DNA from: Spongilla lacustris
Lineage: Eukaryota > Porifera > Demospongiae > Spongillida > Spongillidae
Assembly: GCA_949361645.1 (NCBI GenBank)
Contig: OX442437.1
Span: 409,575 to 473,574, forward strand
Direction: 5' to 3'
DNA: 64,000 nt
Notes under the pieces: model-generated
Database searches by the model: none
Told to the model about the DNA's origin: nothing
What the model saw: only the letters and a program-made list of their open reading frames with translations
Program-made: the position numbers and the translations under genes
Shown: piece by piece, positions 1 through 13,870 of the stretch
Layout of the letters: every line of letters begins with the position of its first letter
How positions within the stretch are numbered: the first letter of the stretch is position 1

Positions 1-146
1 TAAGGGCGGGCTAATCTGATCCTTGGACTACTGGAATCAGTTGTTTCTATAACTGCGCTTGGAACTACACTGTGTTGACTGCTAACTTTAACACGTTAAA
101 TCTAGATCTAGGACTTATTAAAGGATCAAATTGGTCAGCGTTGGCA

Positions 147-590
147 GCTGCGCTTCAATATATGTTGAAGACCGGCTTTACTTTTGGCAGTTCCTATTGA
201 AGAATAGCTTTAGCAGTTAAGCTTCAATATATATTCAGCCTTAGTGGTTAACCTTCAGTACATATTGAAGATCAGCTTTAGCAGTTAGCCTTCAATACAT
301 ATTGAAGATCAGCTTTAGCAGTTAGCCTTCAATACATATTGAAGATCAGCTTTAGCAGTTAGCCTTCAATACATATTGAAGAATAGCCTTCAATACATAT
401 TGAAGAATAGCTTTAGCAGTTAGCCTTCAATACATATTGAAGAATAGCTTTAGCAGTTAGCCTTCAATACATATTGAAGAATAGCTTTAGCAGTTAGCCT
501 TCAATACATATTGAAGAATAGCTTTAGCAGTTAGCCTTCAATACATATATTGAAGAATAGCTTTAGCAGTTAACCTTTTAAAATAGATTG
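147..590. repeat. 37-bp minisatellite with a hairpin in every unit
   Basis: About ten tandem copies of a 37-bp unit. Each unit contains the inverted pair CTTCAAT-acat-ATTGAAG, so each copy can fold into a short hairpin. Copies at the left edge are more diverged and some are shortened. No gene is associated with it. Confidence 0.85.
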
Positions 591-3500
591 AATTTAAGGA
601 CATTACATAAAGTAAAAATATATGTATGTATTCTGAAGTTAAATAGCCATAGAAGGACCAAGTTGTGGTGTAACAAGGAATCAGTCAAGCTATCAGGAGT
701 GGGATCTGAACAATACTGACATCTATTGGGATTGAGCAAGAAGTTTGTGTATATTAAGGTAAGGAGATCATCACTCTGTATTGTGCATGCATGTAGACAT
801 GATAGCAACACTATAAGTGCCTCTAACAATAGCTTTGTTTCTACACAATGGCTGAAGCACAATAACACACAATGGTTGAGGCACAATAACAACTGCCTAC
901 AGTGGAACTTGTCTAAAGCATACAGGCCTAAGAATAAATGGCCTTTACACACAGATGGCTTATTGTTAAGGCAGGTTCCACTTTTAACAACAGAATGCCA
1001 GTACCAGTATAGAGGACAAGCTAATAATGGTAACAATATGTTATTAACTCTATACCTTACACTATCTCATACCATTATTATAAATTAGTTCTAATTCATC
1101 CTTTCGCTTTCTTGTTTCTTTAGTTTACACATTTGTTGCTCCCTTCTTCATTTTGTATGAATCACATAATAGCCATGCCTGTGGATGATATTACATGCCT
1201 AATGTGGTCATCAGTTCTCCAGAAATGGATGCACTATGTTGTGCATTCATATGAGCTGATCTACAGCCATAGCTTTGTAAGTGTGTTCTGCTTCAAGAAG
1301 TAACTATGTTGCTAGGTCATGCATGATTTGATGCAAGGACCCCTCACCAATATGGTCAGAGAGCTTCTTGCTTGCCACGTCACGTTTTGGTGGTGGCTCA
1401 AGAAAGTGCTGTCTCATTAGTCTCGCTGAGATTTATTGGTCTGGGCACGAGACTACTGTGTCTTACAGCTGGTGGAAGAATCAGCATTCTACATACTGCA
1501 TATTTTAGCAAGCCTGGATCCATAAAATATCCTCATGCTGGGGAAAAAAAAGGGTGGTTCACCATTGACCCTAACCATATAGGGTCAGTAATGAATAGGG
1601 AAGATGGCCACAGGCTAGGCTGTTGGTTGTTTTCCAGTCATCATGTGATGACTGTATATACTCACCTTTGAGTAGTAGCAGGCTGTATTGTTTAGGCAAC
1701 TTATTTTGTAAATAGATAACTATGGTACATCTTTCGTCATCATAGCAACCAGCTTAGCAACAGAGTCTAGTAGTTTTAAACAGCTTTTGTAGCAGAACCA
1801 AACTCGGAAGAATGTGGAATAGGAAACATTTCCATACATGCATGTCTAGAATCCTATCCTTATGTACTGCGCACATGTTTTAGTAGCCCTTGGAGGAATC
1901 GTGCGGTTAGACCGTACTATACTACATGAACTACTACTTTTACAACAAACAGCAGTTTTCCGACAGATATACTTAGTATGTCCGTGTTTGTGACTGAATA
2001 AGAAGCCAGAATTCCCTTAGTAGGTACAATGTTCCCCTCAGAGATGTGCATTAGCAAATATGATGTGCAAATATGATGTATTTTTTTAGGAATTTCAGCA
2101 ATCCATCAGTACGTCCTCCATTTTTGTTGAAGCTATGCAGGGTTTGTGGGGATTATACCAGTTGTACAAGAAGCACTGCTCTTCTGTATTGTTGTAACAC
2201 TTGTGCTTCTGACTTAATCATAGATTGACAGTGGTATTATGATTTAAGTGACTGACTTTTAAGTCACAAATCTAAATTGTATTAACATGGTCTGTCAAAA
2301 CTTAGTTACCTTTGATTGTTTACACTGACAGGATGCCTACAAAATCTATGAAGCTATTAATCACAACAGGACTGTCCCCTTCATCACTATGTACATGTAT
2401 GGGCATGACCTTGCTCTGTGCATGCTTTCAACCACACATACGCACCACACGAAATTAAAACATCAATTCAATCTCTTCACGTCTGATGCAGCTTATTTGG
2501 AGATGTGGGATAATGTATTATGCAAACAAGGTCCTGTGGGAGAAGCCAGCAAAACAGAGGTTTGGCAGGCTGTTTACAACAAAAGAATTGTATGGGGAGG
2601 GGGTCCAGGAAACTCGGGGGAGCATTGTAGGCATATACGCATCACTAATAACCATACCAGTACATGTACGTGTAGTGCATTTTAGTGAGAGTGTGCAACA
2701 CTAATAAGGCTAAATGTAGCTGGGCTTGATGTTGGAAACTGTCTGGCAAAGCCAGGACCTGTTGTGGTAACAATTTTTTGGCATTGCTGCTTACCACTTG
2801 TATATATGGACCTTTTTAACATTGATATTTGAATAAATATAATTTGCTATGTTTGACGGGTAAACATCTTTAGCTGCAAAGAGACATGAACACGAAAGAA
2901 ATGATGACTGAACGCATGCCTATAATCTTGTTAAAACTCCTACAATTATTTTTAGTGTTTCGGCAGATGTTTATGTGTGTCCTTTCAGTGGAAAAGTTTT
3001 GAAATGCTGCAGAGAAGTCCAATTTGCCGCGCTTTTTGTAATGACAGTTTAAAGTATTCATTCATAGACAAAAAATCGTGTAGCAGTAAGTGTAATTATA
3101 GCTATGTTAGCATCACAAAGTAAAAACTAAACTAATAATCTAAAAGTGTATACAGTAACCTACAAAATTTACAACTCATTAGCCTCTATTCTCGATTACA
3201 TATCTCTGTGAAAAAAAGTGATTGCATTTGTCTTTAAAAAAAAGTTCATTCTGCTTGATGGTTTCATAGGTGCTGTTTGTAGCAAAACTGCTGTTCACTG
3301 AAAAGTTATAACAAATTACATTGTATGCATTTTATATAAAACTGTTTGAATTTTACAAGCAGGATGTTTGCTATTAGGTAGTCCTGAACAATTATCAACT
3401 CTTATGATTTAGCAAATAATGATTTTCCCTGTGGTGTCGTGAGATTTGGTACAAATCTCAGTTTGAAATTACTTCCTACATGGCGCGCGCATACTAAGTT

Positions 3501-5383
3501 ACTGCCATTTCAATGCAATGCAACAGCCGTGTCCTGATCTTCTTGGTAGTATTACATTTGTCACTTTAAAGTGAAATCCTAAAATATGTGCCAGTCTTTG
3601 GGCATATTGTGGGTAGGTATCTCTGGCAAGATGGCCCCGCCTAATTAATGAGATCCCTGCCTGTGGATGATGGAAGCACGATGCAACATCAGCTTCTTCA
3701 TGACAACACTAACTATCTTGGAATCACTGTGAGCTATCTTTCCTGCTCCCATGGGCTGGTGGAAGGTTGAATGATGTCCTTCCTGTATCAGTCAGTTTCG
3801 TGTAACAGCTGGGGACTAGTTATATATTCCTCGGTGTGGTTCCCAGTCAGCAGTGAATCCAGCATGCTCACTTAGGGGGGCTGAATGGGGAGGGGTGGAC
3901 CATAGGTAGGCCATCCAGGGGAGGGCGCAGGATGGGGGCACCCCTCCTGCCCAGCCAAGGGGTATGGGGGAGCGCTGCAAGCTCCCCCATCGACCTCAGA
4001 AGCCAACACTTTTTGCGTTGGATAACCCTCCAAAACTGCGCAAAAATTATGGATCCAGCCCCTATAATTGTTAATGCTTGATGCACCCGATCATGATCTG
4101 AACGTACATAGTACTGAACTCACAGTTCATTCATTTAGAAAATACGACACTGAGACTCAGAGTCTCTGCATACTTTTATTAGATAGGCCTGCAGTGTTCT
4201 CTGTCACCAATGAAACAACTACATGTATAATGCCAGCTCACGCATTTGCGTGTACTATGAATATTTAATTAGGCAAGGTAAAATGGGGGGGGGGGGGGGG
4301 GCAGTACCCCTTAGCACCCCCCCCCCCCCCCCCCCTTTCTTCCTGGATCTGCTACTGCCAGTCCCAAACTGTGTATGTATCAATAGTATGATTGAAGTAT
4401 TTATTGAATACCACATACAAAACAAGTAATGAAAACATTCTCTATGGGATAGTTTGGTTGTATATAGGGTTTAAGAGCAACTAGGAAACAATAAGGTTAA
4501 TTCTGTGCTAAAAAGATCTGGGGCTGGGGGGGGGGAGGGGGGGGGGGGTGGACAACAAACACTGTACCTGATACCACATGCAATAGGCATTGGTAATGAC
4601 CATTCCATATATAACATTTTGTTGTTGTTATTGATGAACGGTTTTCTACATGGAATATGTTTGCAAAACTGTTAGGAAATAGTTAAAAGTTGCACATTGT
4701 GGTTGCAATGTGTACACAAGAGTGAATGGACAATATACTGAGCAGCATACAGCACCTATGCTGGCTGGTACGCAGACGGTCATGACTTCATCTTCCTTTG
4801 CTTCCAACCTGTCACCATTGGTGGTTGCATCACAAAAATGCCCACTAACTTTGGCATTGTAGTTACATGGATGTATGTATGTGTGCGTGAGCCTTATTTG
4901 TTGGGAGGGGAGGCTTGCGAACTGCATGTACGTGGATATGGCCTGTACCTTTAACCTTGCCAGGGGCCCTGGCTACGCTGGCTTGCATTGGGTTGAACAC
5001 TCTCACTTCCATAAACAACTTCCTACACCACTGAAATGGAGGAGTAAATATGCACAAACACTTTTGAAACCCGACTCTTTGCAGTAAAAAATACAAGATA
5101 TTAATTTTTTTATTTCTTTGCTCTTTTTTTTTTTAATTTCATTTACACCCTTCAAATCTTGTGTACAGCAAACTTATTTTTATCTGTTACAAAAAACTAT
5201 CACACTTGTCCAGGAATGATTGTATTTTTCCATCTATTATGAGCGCTGCATACTAAACGTAAAGCATAATAATTACGCAAGGATGTAACTTACAGGCTAT
5301 ATTTGTGTACACATATTTGTGTACACATGTATGTGTAATTTTTCCAAACCTCTTTAATATAAAATCACAGTATATTTGCCTTC
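591..5383. other. Non-coding interval, no gene recognised
   Basis: Open frames here are short, lack family resemblance and lack convincing splice context. The stretch holds a dispersed repeat (about 2205-2790), a G-rich patch near 3870-4010 and homopolymer runs of G (4285-4301) and C (4317-4335). The last 300 bases before the CHAT gene are AT-rich and could hold its promoter or 5' UTR, but no clear element is visible. Confidence 0.5.
2205..2790 (+). repeat. Dispersed repeat, one of two copies in the window
   Basis: Two blocks (about 2212-2310 and 2725-2790) reappear in reverse orientation at about 44465-44705. Shared stretches include CAAAACTTAGTTACC and, at the other end, a block around GCAAAGCCAGGACCTG. 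The copy here has about 400 extra bases between the blocks. It is an interspersed element of unknown class. Confidence 0.6.
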
Positions 5384-8300
5384 ATGGCTGGAAGACCTCA
5401 ATACGGGAGACAGTCCAGCTCTGATAGTGGCTACTCATCACCACATGCATGTGCAAAAAGCAGTTATAATACCAAAAACGCTAAAAAATATAATGGAATC
5501 AATGAGCTACGGGGAAATTGTGATGGACAGACCAACACATCATCCACACAAGCAGAATGTGAAGTGAGAAACATCAAAGGACATGATAACAGCAACGGTA
5601 CAGATAATCATATCCAATACTGCACTGAGGATGCACAACAGGGACTTAATATACGTCATGAGGAGTACAGGCCGGTAACATTACAGAGTCGTGGTGTAAT
5701 TGAAGCATATAAAGGTGTGGGCATTGTAACTGGTATTCATAAGCCTCCAGCAGTATATAGTAGGAATATATTTTCTACAACAGGTGCACGTGATACCGTA
5801 AGAGCACCTCAGAACATTCCAAACATATCAATGAGCACAGATTTCATTGCAAACACAATTCAATTATACCCTAAAAATAACAAACCATCCACAAAATACC
5901 TCAGCCATGCTACTGAGATAACAAAGGCTGTTGAATGCTTCCATGCCCAGGACTACAACACAATGATTGTAATACTAAAATCTAACCAATCCAATGACTT
6001 TGAGGTATTCCTGCTGTGCACATTTGGGTGTGGTCTGGCTTATTACAAGTTGTCCAAATTATCTTCTGCTACTGAGCTATTCAATGAGTACATGAAACTT
6101 GCCCAAACCCACCACCGAACTGCAGACATCTCCCTGGCTCATGTGTACCTTGGTGACATTAGGTCAATGGACAATGACTACATCAGAGCAGCAAACCACT
6201 ACTTAGAAGCTGTCAGGAACCATGGAACTGACAATGTCTGTGAAACATTCAAACTGGCGATGCCAACATTGTCTGCTCTGTATGCCAAGCAAGGGGCAGC
6301 TCTGAGGCAGGCTTCACAGGTGGCCAAGGCTATCGATGCCTTCAGAAATGCTGTGAAGAGTGCTGAGTGCGGAAAAGACAAGCTCTCATCTCACAACAGT
6401 TTGGGTAACCTGCTGCAGTCCTTAGGGGACCATGCTGGGGCCCTTGAGGAGTACAAGGTCTGTGTAGGACTGGGTGAAGAACTGAAAGACTACGTCTCTC
6501 TAGGCTGGACCCATGGGAACATTGGAAATGCATATTTAGGTATCCACGAGAAAGACAAGGCATTGTTCTATTTAAAGAGCTCCCTGGATCTTGTGCTGGA
6601 GCATGAGCCCACTCCTGCGGCCATATGTAGGGCATACAACAACCTTGGTACAGCATACCAGGCCCTGAATGAACTGGACCTCGCTGAGCAAAATTACAAA
6701 TTAGCCCAAACTCAGGCTGTGTATGGGAGTGACAAAACAGGTGAAGGAAGGGCACTTGGTAACCTAGGAAACCTATACTTATTATGCAAGGACTACCCCA
6801 AAGCAGTTGAATGCTATTCAGAAGTCCTACAACTGTCCAAGGATAGATCAGTGGAAACCACAGTGTACCACAACAGGGGGTGTGCTTACTACGAGTGGGC
6901 AGAGATGAAGAAGTGTTCCTCATCAGCAGATTTAACCCCTAGTGTACAGCAGCTGTACAATTTAGCAGCTGGTGACCTAAATGAGACCATAAAGCGTCAT
7001 GAAGAGATATATCTTAGTGCTAAGGGCTCTTCAAGAGGACCGAATCTCTCTGTGTCACTCACTGAGAGTAACTCACGCTCATACCACAGACTGCAGGACT
7101 GCCTTGTGAACCTTGACAAACCAGAAGATGCACTTGTTGTTGCTGAAAAGAGTCGAGCTCGGTCACTTGGAGAGGTTCTACTGGAGAAGAATAGATGTAA
7201 AGAACACAATTTAACTTACCCACTTACTCTGGATGCAATAAAACAGATTGCTGCATCTCAGAAATATCCCACTGTTTACCTCTCTTATACAGGAGCACGC
7301 CTGTTGCTATGGCTACTCGTACCTAATAATAATGATTGCAAGATATACCACAAGCTAGTTCAAGTTGATAAGTTGGAGAAAGAGAAATTTGAAGGAAAAC
7401 CATTTGATCACTATGTATGCTACAGTGTGAGCAGAGCAGCTGGAGATATTAACGTTGAACTATTTGGTGATTCTAATAACAGCCCAGTCTCCCACATGAC
7501 TACCCTGTATGAAATTGTAGCCGTACCAATCCTCGACATGCTGGAGGCTGCACATATGCAGGCAGCTAAACAGCTGATCATAATTCCAGACAGCTATACA
7601 TGCCTTATTCCATTTGCTGCCCTGCATCGGACCAATGACTATGAAAAGACTTTTGGAGATATGTTCTGCATCCAAATAATGCCATCTTTACTGGTGCTGG
7701 GCGTTTTAGGTCCTCAAATGCATCAGCATGTATCAATTGTCAATAATTCTGCTTGTGTTGTAGGTAACCCTGACATTCCTATGTTTGAGCACAATGGGGA
7801 GGAATGGAACCTGGGCAGACTGCCTCATGCTGCAACAGAAGCAGAATGGATATCATACATCCTCAAGACATCTCCTCTCCTTGATCAGCAAGCTACCAAG
7901 AAAGCTGTAGTCAATCACATGATGTCAGCTAATATCATCCACATAGCCACACATGGTAGTGCTGTATCTGGGTTCCTGGCATTTGCCGGTGTGAATGCCT
8001 CCTTCAGAGGTGCTCAATCAGATTCTAAAGATGTCCTCCTCTTCCCAAGTGAGGTGGAACAGCTCTCCATCCATCCAGCTCTGGTGGTTCTTAGCAGCTG
8101 TGATAGTGCTCGTGGTACAGTGCGTGCAGATGGAATTATGGGCATGGGGAGGTCCTTCCTTTGTTCTGGTGCCCAGTCCATTCTGACCACTCTGTGGAAG
8201 GTCCCTGATGAGAGTGCTGGTGTGTTAATGCAGTTCTTCTACCAGAATCTGTTGGATGGTTCGGGCACCACCACCGCCCAGGCCCTCCAAAAGGCCATCC

Positions 8301-9831
8301 GCAGTCTAAGGTGTATCAGGAAATATTCACAGGATGCCCACTGGGGTGCATACCAGCTGTGTGGAAAGGAAATGGTGATTATTTGCACCAAAACAGAAAC
8401 CGAATATGAACTTGAGGCAAGACTTGGACCAAAAGTTGCCTTTCCAAGACATGACATCATGAAGCAGTTAGAGTCCTCTTTGCTGTATAGCAATAGTGCT
8501 CCTTCAAATGTTCAGGTAAGCTTTAGACTAAGCCTCACATGCAGTGTTAACACAATTCACTTTTTTTTTGCAAATAGATACTGTGGGGCTGTCCTGGTAC
8601 TAAACCTTCTGAACCTGCTGTTAACTTTATCTATACATTTTATGAGCACTTTAAGGATGGCATTTATTGGATTGATGCAAGTTCCTCTGAAGGGATTGAA
8701 GCATCTTGTCAAACAATTGTGAAGGTAATTTTGCGTTTCATTTGTTTATATGCTTCAGCTTTCCACATTATGTAGGTTGTAGAGAATGGTTTGCAGCACC
8801 ATCGGACACTTGTAGTGCTTGATGATATTGAGAGCATGCAGCCAATCCGTGATTCTCTCAGTGGTAGCATGCTTCTTGGTCTCTTGAAAAACCCTGGTAC
8901 TTGCGTTGTAGCTATCACACAGTGTTGTAATCATCCTTTGAAGCTGCAGCAAGATATTGACCACTATCTCTCACGAGGCGCACGTATTCACGAAATATCT
9001 TCGCTTCCCCAAATCCTTGCAATGCAGCGACTGGTGTATGCACTTGAGAAGCACCAGATCCAAATAGCTCAGAAAGACCTGTTTGAACTTGAGGAATGTG
9101 TTCATCATACGTGTGGCTCACCAGATCTCCTCAACCTGACAGCCTCTGTTTTGGTGGACACTTGTGGGGGACAATCAAATCCGCAAGAAGGTTCCGATCA
9201 GCAGTTACAGTTTAAGAACTTAAGTACTTTTAAGCCTCTTAGCCCAGGTGAGGATTCACCTTGTAGTTCAGAGAATGTTGTGACCAAATTATTAGAATGC
9301 TGCAACTTGAGTACAGCAGAGCTCCTCGTTCTCTACTGCCTATCTGGACTGTCCGCTGCCCCCATTCCACTATCGGTTATTAAAAATCTTATTAATATTT
9401 TAGGAGACTGTGGTAATCTGATGACGCCAGAATCAGTATTATGCAAACTGGAAATGTATAAGTTTGTCTACCACTACCCGCAACCTGTCATAATGCACAC
9501 AATTCTGATGGAGAAAACAAAGATGGAGGACAGTTTGTATTATGTTCCACCGACACTCTCAGCAGCACTGTGGAGCCAGAAGATGGGTGATGAGGACAAG
9601 ATGGTGGCACTAACGTTAATGTACAAAGCATTGAACCAGAGCTACATAAACTGCAATCATACAGTGGATAAAGCTGGTATTCTACGTATCTTAGCCTTAG
9701 TTAGAGGTCTTCACCAAATATTTGGAACGTACGTTGAACTGATGGGAGAGGAATGCTACACAGAAGTGTGCAGCTTAGCTTTTCAGGCTAAAGTACTATT
9801 TAATAACCATTATCCTAGGTCAGAGATATGA
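5384..9831 (+). CDS. TPR-CHAT caspase-like protein with a C-terminal NB-ARC-like domain
   Basis: Three exons join in phase 0: 5384-8515, 8578-8724 and 8776-9831, giving about 1,444 residues. Both introns are short (62 and 51 bases) with GT-AG ends. Residues 1-180 are low-complexity. Residues 180-570 are tetratricopeptide repeats. Residues 600-1010 are a CHAT domain (caspase family) with the catalytic pair visible as HIATHG (His857) and LSSCDSARG (Cys906). Exons 2-3 look like a STAND/NB-ARC module: a P-loop-like start (GCPGTKPS), then WIDASS, a Walker B-like LVVLDDIES and a winged-helix-like segment. The P-loop lacks the GK[S/T] core, so ATP binding is doubtful. The predicted role is a TPR-sensed protease or signalling protein in the cytosol; substrate unknown. 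The ATG at 5384 is the first in frame, but an upstream exon cannot be excluded, nor can a further 3' exon. Confidence 0.85.
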
Positions 9832-11255
9832 TGGGTGCTTTTACTTCATTGGTAGTTAGTTGCATTAGGGGAAAATGTTATTTTTTATATGAGTGTTTAT
9901 GTGTGCATCAATGTAAAAATTGGGCAACATTATTGAAGACATGCATGTAGTCAAAACTGCATCAGTGTGCAATATAACACAGTATTACTGCCACACAGGC
10001 ACAGTCCTACCCCAAGGGACTAGGGTGCTGTCAACCAAGAAGTGCTGTAGGGACACACATACACCTTCCTCAATTGCATGACACAGCCGGAGTCACAAAA
10101 CAGTGTACCACATTGGCCAGATCTACTACTTTGTATGAACCAAATAATGAAAATGAGTGCATTTTGCCGGGCTATGTAATCTGGCATACTACTGGTACTG
10201 AATCTACCGCTATACTAGTGTCTTGTAGCCAGGGTCAGGAGGAGCCACGCCCCCAGGGCAAGATAGCATTGGGAGAAAGATATACTACCTTCTGGGGGGG
10301 GGGGAAGCTCTGAATAACATTAAGCATATTGGAAATTATCATTCAATGCAACATAGCACGTTGTATTAACTTGCATAAACGGAATAAAGGTGCCCTTGTG
10401 CAGTTGTGCAGGTGTCCACCTTCCCTCTCTTCCCAAGCTGGGTATACCATTGCCTTGTTGTGCAGAGCCACATTGCATGTTGCCTGAACTATTACATTGT
10501 GTGATGTCTTCACCCATCAACTAATTAACTTTGTCTGTTGACCAAAATAATTTGAGGGTTGTGTTGCATAGCCCTGGTAGTATAAGGTTTGCAAGGTGAA
10601 CTATGCTAGAAATTCTAAAAGTGGCAAGGACTTTGCCCCAGTTACCTTTTATCCCTCACAGGTGTGTGTCAGTACTACACATGGGACACATGATGACTGG
10701 TTAGAACTTGTCTCTGTGTGGAGTGGATGTTGAGAGACCAAAGATGTCACTGAAGACCTGTTCGACCTGTTTACAACCATTTATCACATGATGCGTGTTG
10801 TACATTACTGGCAGCTCATTATCAAAGTGCAACAGCAAGTCGATCGATTGACCCGTACATATGCATGCATGGGGCTAGGCACACTGCTCCTCCAACAGAC
10901 AGGTACATAACACTGCTCCCCGGCCTAACATACTAGTATAGGCACAGCCCCCCCCCCCCCCCCGCCAACATATATACATGCATGCATGCTGTCATTGCAG
11001 TACCGCTTCTACTGCAGTTAAAAAAAGGTTTTGCGGCGCCTAAAAAGGTTAGATACAGCTATCTACCCCAGCTGGACACGCATAGCGTGGTCTCAGTGGT
11101 ACGTTCTTTGAATGAATCTGTAAGCGCAGCAGCTAGCTAGCTCTCCACACAATTGCATCGAATAATGACGTCATGTGTATGCGAAACAATGATAGAATTG
11201 CACAATGTATAGCGTTTCCAAATATCCCGTTCCGTAAGGTCTTCAATCTATGCCT

Positions 11256-11592
11256 TATAGACCCCTTCAGGCTTGCCGTGTCATCCCGGGAATGATCAAA
11301 ACATTAGCGAAAAAGTGTGCGTTATTTAGAAATTTGTGTGTACACGACGACGACGACGTAATTCTAACACTACACTTGTATGCACGCAACAACCCATAAC
11401 CGTTTCTTCCAAGTACTAGTAACATGTACGTATGGTTCGTGCTTAAACTTATGAAACAATTCAGATCTTTAGGCCTTGAAAAACCAGTGTTGATTCATCA
11501 TGTACGTAATGAAAACACAAATTCTAACTAACGCACACAAAAACAATATGGTCGCTAGTGTTCTGGACTGACGCAACAAGGGGTCTATATGA
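11256..11592. mobile_element. Possible 337-bp MITE with imperfect inverted ends
   Basis: The ends read TAGACCCCTT and AAGGGGTCTA. For about 80 bases inward the two arms stay similar in inverted orientation (both contain GTGTGCGTTA and a TTAGAAatttgtg-like stretch). No protein is encoded and no clean target duplication is seen beyond TA. Confidence 0.45.
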
Positions 11593-12639
11593 CAAATATT
11601 GCAAAAGTGAGCGTTAAATAGTGTGATACATAACAATATTGTTTATAGCCTTCCGGTCCATACAATCCAGGATTGTTTCGTCGAACACTTGTGGTGCAAA
11701 GAGCTGAGGAATCACTTAGCGATTTTACTGGTCAGCAGATCAATGATTTGATTTGTCAAAATAAAGGCGACTTCGATTAATCTTCAGATGAGATGCATTA
11801 AGGTGCAGCACGCCTGTTATAATATTGCAAATAATAACTTGCAGCAAAAGCCTAATTGCGTGGAATAATATCTTGCTGCTGAGCTGCTGAGCTCATCAGA
11901 ACCACTGAACTCTAATCCATCTGGAGGGCATGCTCTAGGTTTTGTACTCTTGCTGCTAAAGGGGGTACACATAGACTGATAACTTATCACATCACTTACA
12001 ACACTTTGGTCTCTTGCCTCCAGGCTTTGTGCTGATATTAGAGAACAGTATTTACATTAAAGATATCGCAGATGCTTACGATAGTTGGTTATGTAGGGTT
12101 TTGTAGTGGAGTTGATTTCAATTCTATATGTATAGAATTGAGACAATTCAGGATCTGCATGCGTACATGCAAAACGTAGCAACTCTAACATTTCAACCCG
12201 TTAATACATGCGCAGTGCTTTTAAGAAGTGGTGTTACCTGAAGTTGAAGGAACGGTTGGTGGTGGTGTTGACTTTGCTCCAATTGTGGAATGAGATAGTA
12301 AATCAATGTTTGTATACTGCCTATCCTCACCTGCATCACTTGGGTCAACAGCCCTCGCAGGAGCATTCTTTGGGGCTTGAGAAAGGGAAACCAACCCTGC
12401 CACTCTTTCTTTTTCTTTGAACCCTGAGTACTCCACAGTTTCTTTCTTAGCTGCTAGACATCTATCCAACTTCCCTATCAACCTGTTCAACCCTTTTGAA
12501 TGCAATACACTGATGTAATGTAACTAACAAATTTTACTGATAATCAGTAAGCTTGTTGGTCAAATAATCACCAAGAATGCCATTGAAGCGCTCGAAAGAA
12601 AAACACCAAAACCCATAAATAGGACCATAATCAAGTAGA

Positions 12640-13870
12640 ACTTCCTTTAGGTGCAAATGTAATTGTGCAGTGTTGAGCACCATATAATCTTTTACAAAAC
12701 TGTACTAGGTATTCGTCTGAAGCCACAACGCTGCATTTTAAAATTGCAAGCCTAACCAGAATTGAACATGCATGAACAAAAAGAAGCCAACATTGTAAGT
12801 GACTCCTAGCTTGGCAATTGGTCTTTAAGACATACAGCTGAATGCACAGTCGTCCAGTTCTTCCACTGGTCCACAGTAAAGCCAGAAAAGCTTGATGAAA
12901 TTTTTTGAAGGCAGTCTTGACATGCATTGTGGTACATTTTGACGGATATGTTTTTTCAATTGAGTTTTTGATAGAATGTTCTGCTCCGTCCATACATTTA
13001 CCATATGCTTTGGTGTTCCAGGATCTATCACATGCATTCTTACAATGTTGAAGTATGGAAGTTGGGCAAGGATGGAATATCGCACACTGTAATCTGATAC
13101 CACCTACTGTTTTATTGGTTTTGTTGTTGCCCTTAAATGTTGCGGTTCTGCGGACTGAATTTTATAGCTATCACGAGTTCGGAGTTCCCAAGAGTCTCTA
13201 TCAAAACCAGAATAATCCAGCTTATTGTTAAATACACCGGACTTAAACTCCTTAAAGCACTTGGAGCATCTGTGCACTACACTGTGTCCAGCAAACCCAC
13301 ATACCTTTTGTGTTGCTGGTATATTGCACATGACGCAGTTCGATGCCATTCGTATGATTGTGATGGTTCAGCCAGATTGCAACACCTTCCCAAAACAGAT
13401 CTTGTACAAAAGGGCCTAAATATGAGTTCATTGGTTTCTTTGGCTCAGAAGGGCCAGGAATTATACCAAGTAAAATTATATTTTCCATTTTAAATCTTTC
13501 CTCGCTCGGCAAGTTAAAGAGGACACCAACTGAATAAGTCACATATTTATATGGTTGGAACCAATCACATCCTAAACCCAAGGCAAGGTTGTTTGGACGA
13601 GACAAGAACTTCTTTCCATCAATGCTCTGAAATTCTTTCCAGATTTTTCCATCATATATGTCACTTAACAACTCAGAATCACCATCACCATTTCGCCATT
13701 TCCAAATTAGCAAGCCAATAGCATCAGTGAGATGTTGATAACAATATTCCTTATTAGCTTGTAATGATGGCTTTGATTTGTACCGTGAAACTAAACTTAG
13801 AAGTTCAACTCCACATGGCTTTCTAAAATGCAGGGCTTGTGGCCGTGGATGGTTGGATACTCAACATGCC
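12640..13870 (-). pseudogene. Decayed Tnp2-like (CACTA/EnSpm type) transposase
   Basis: Four open fragments lie in order on the minus strand in different frames: 13713-13252, 13349-13104, 13103-12825 and 12993-12631. Together they follow the order of animal Tnp2-type transposases. First comes a block with LGLGCDWFQPYK and KMENIILLGIIPGP. Next is a Cys-rich CDIPATRKVCGF-like block (here CNIPATQKVCGF) with a CSKC pair and DYSGFDR. Then come later helical segments. Frame changes and stop codons between blocks show that it is dead. The family assignment rests on remembered motif order, not on a search. Confidence 0.65.

Noticed and set aside
8516..8722. Reading the first CHAT exon straight through to a stop at 8722
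   Set aside because: The read-through passes an intron with clean GT-AG ends. Splicing at 8515/8578 in the other frame gives a NB-ARC-like protein that continues in phase into the next exon.
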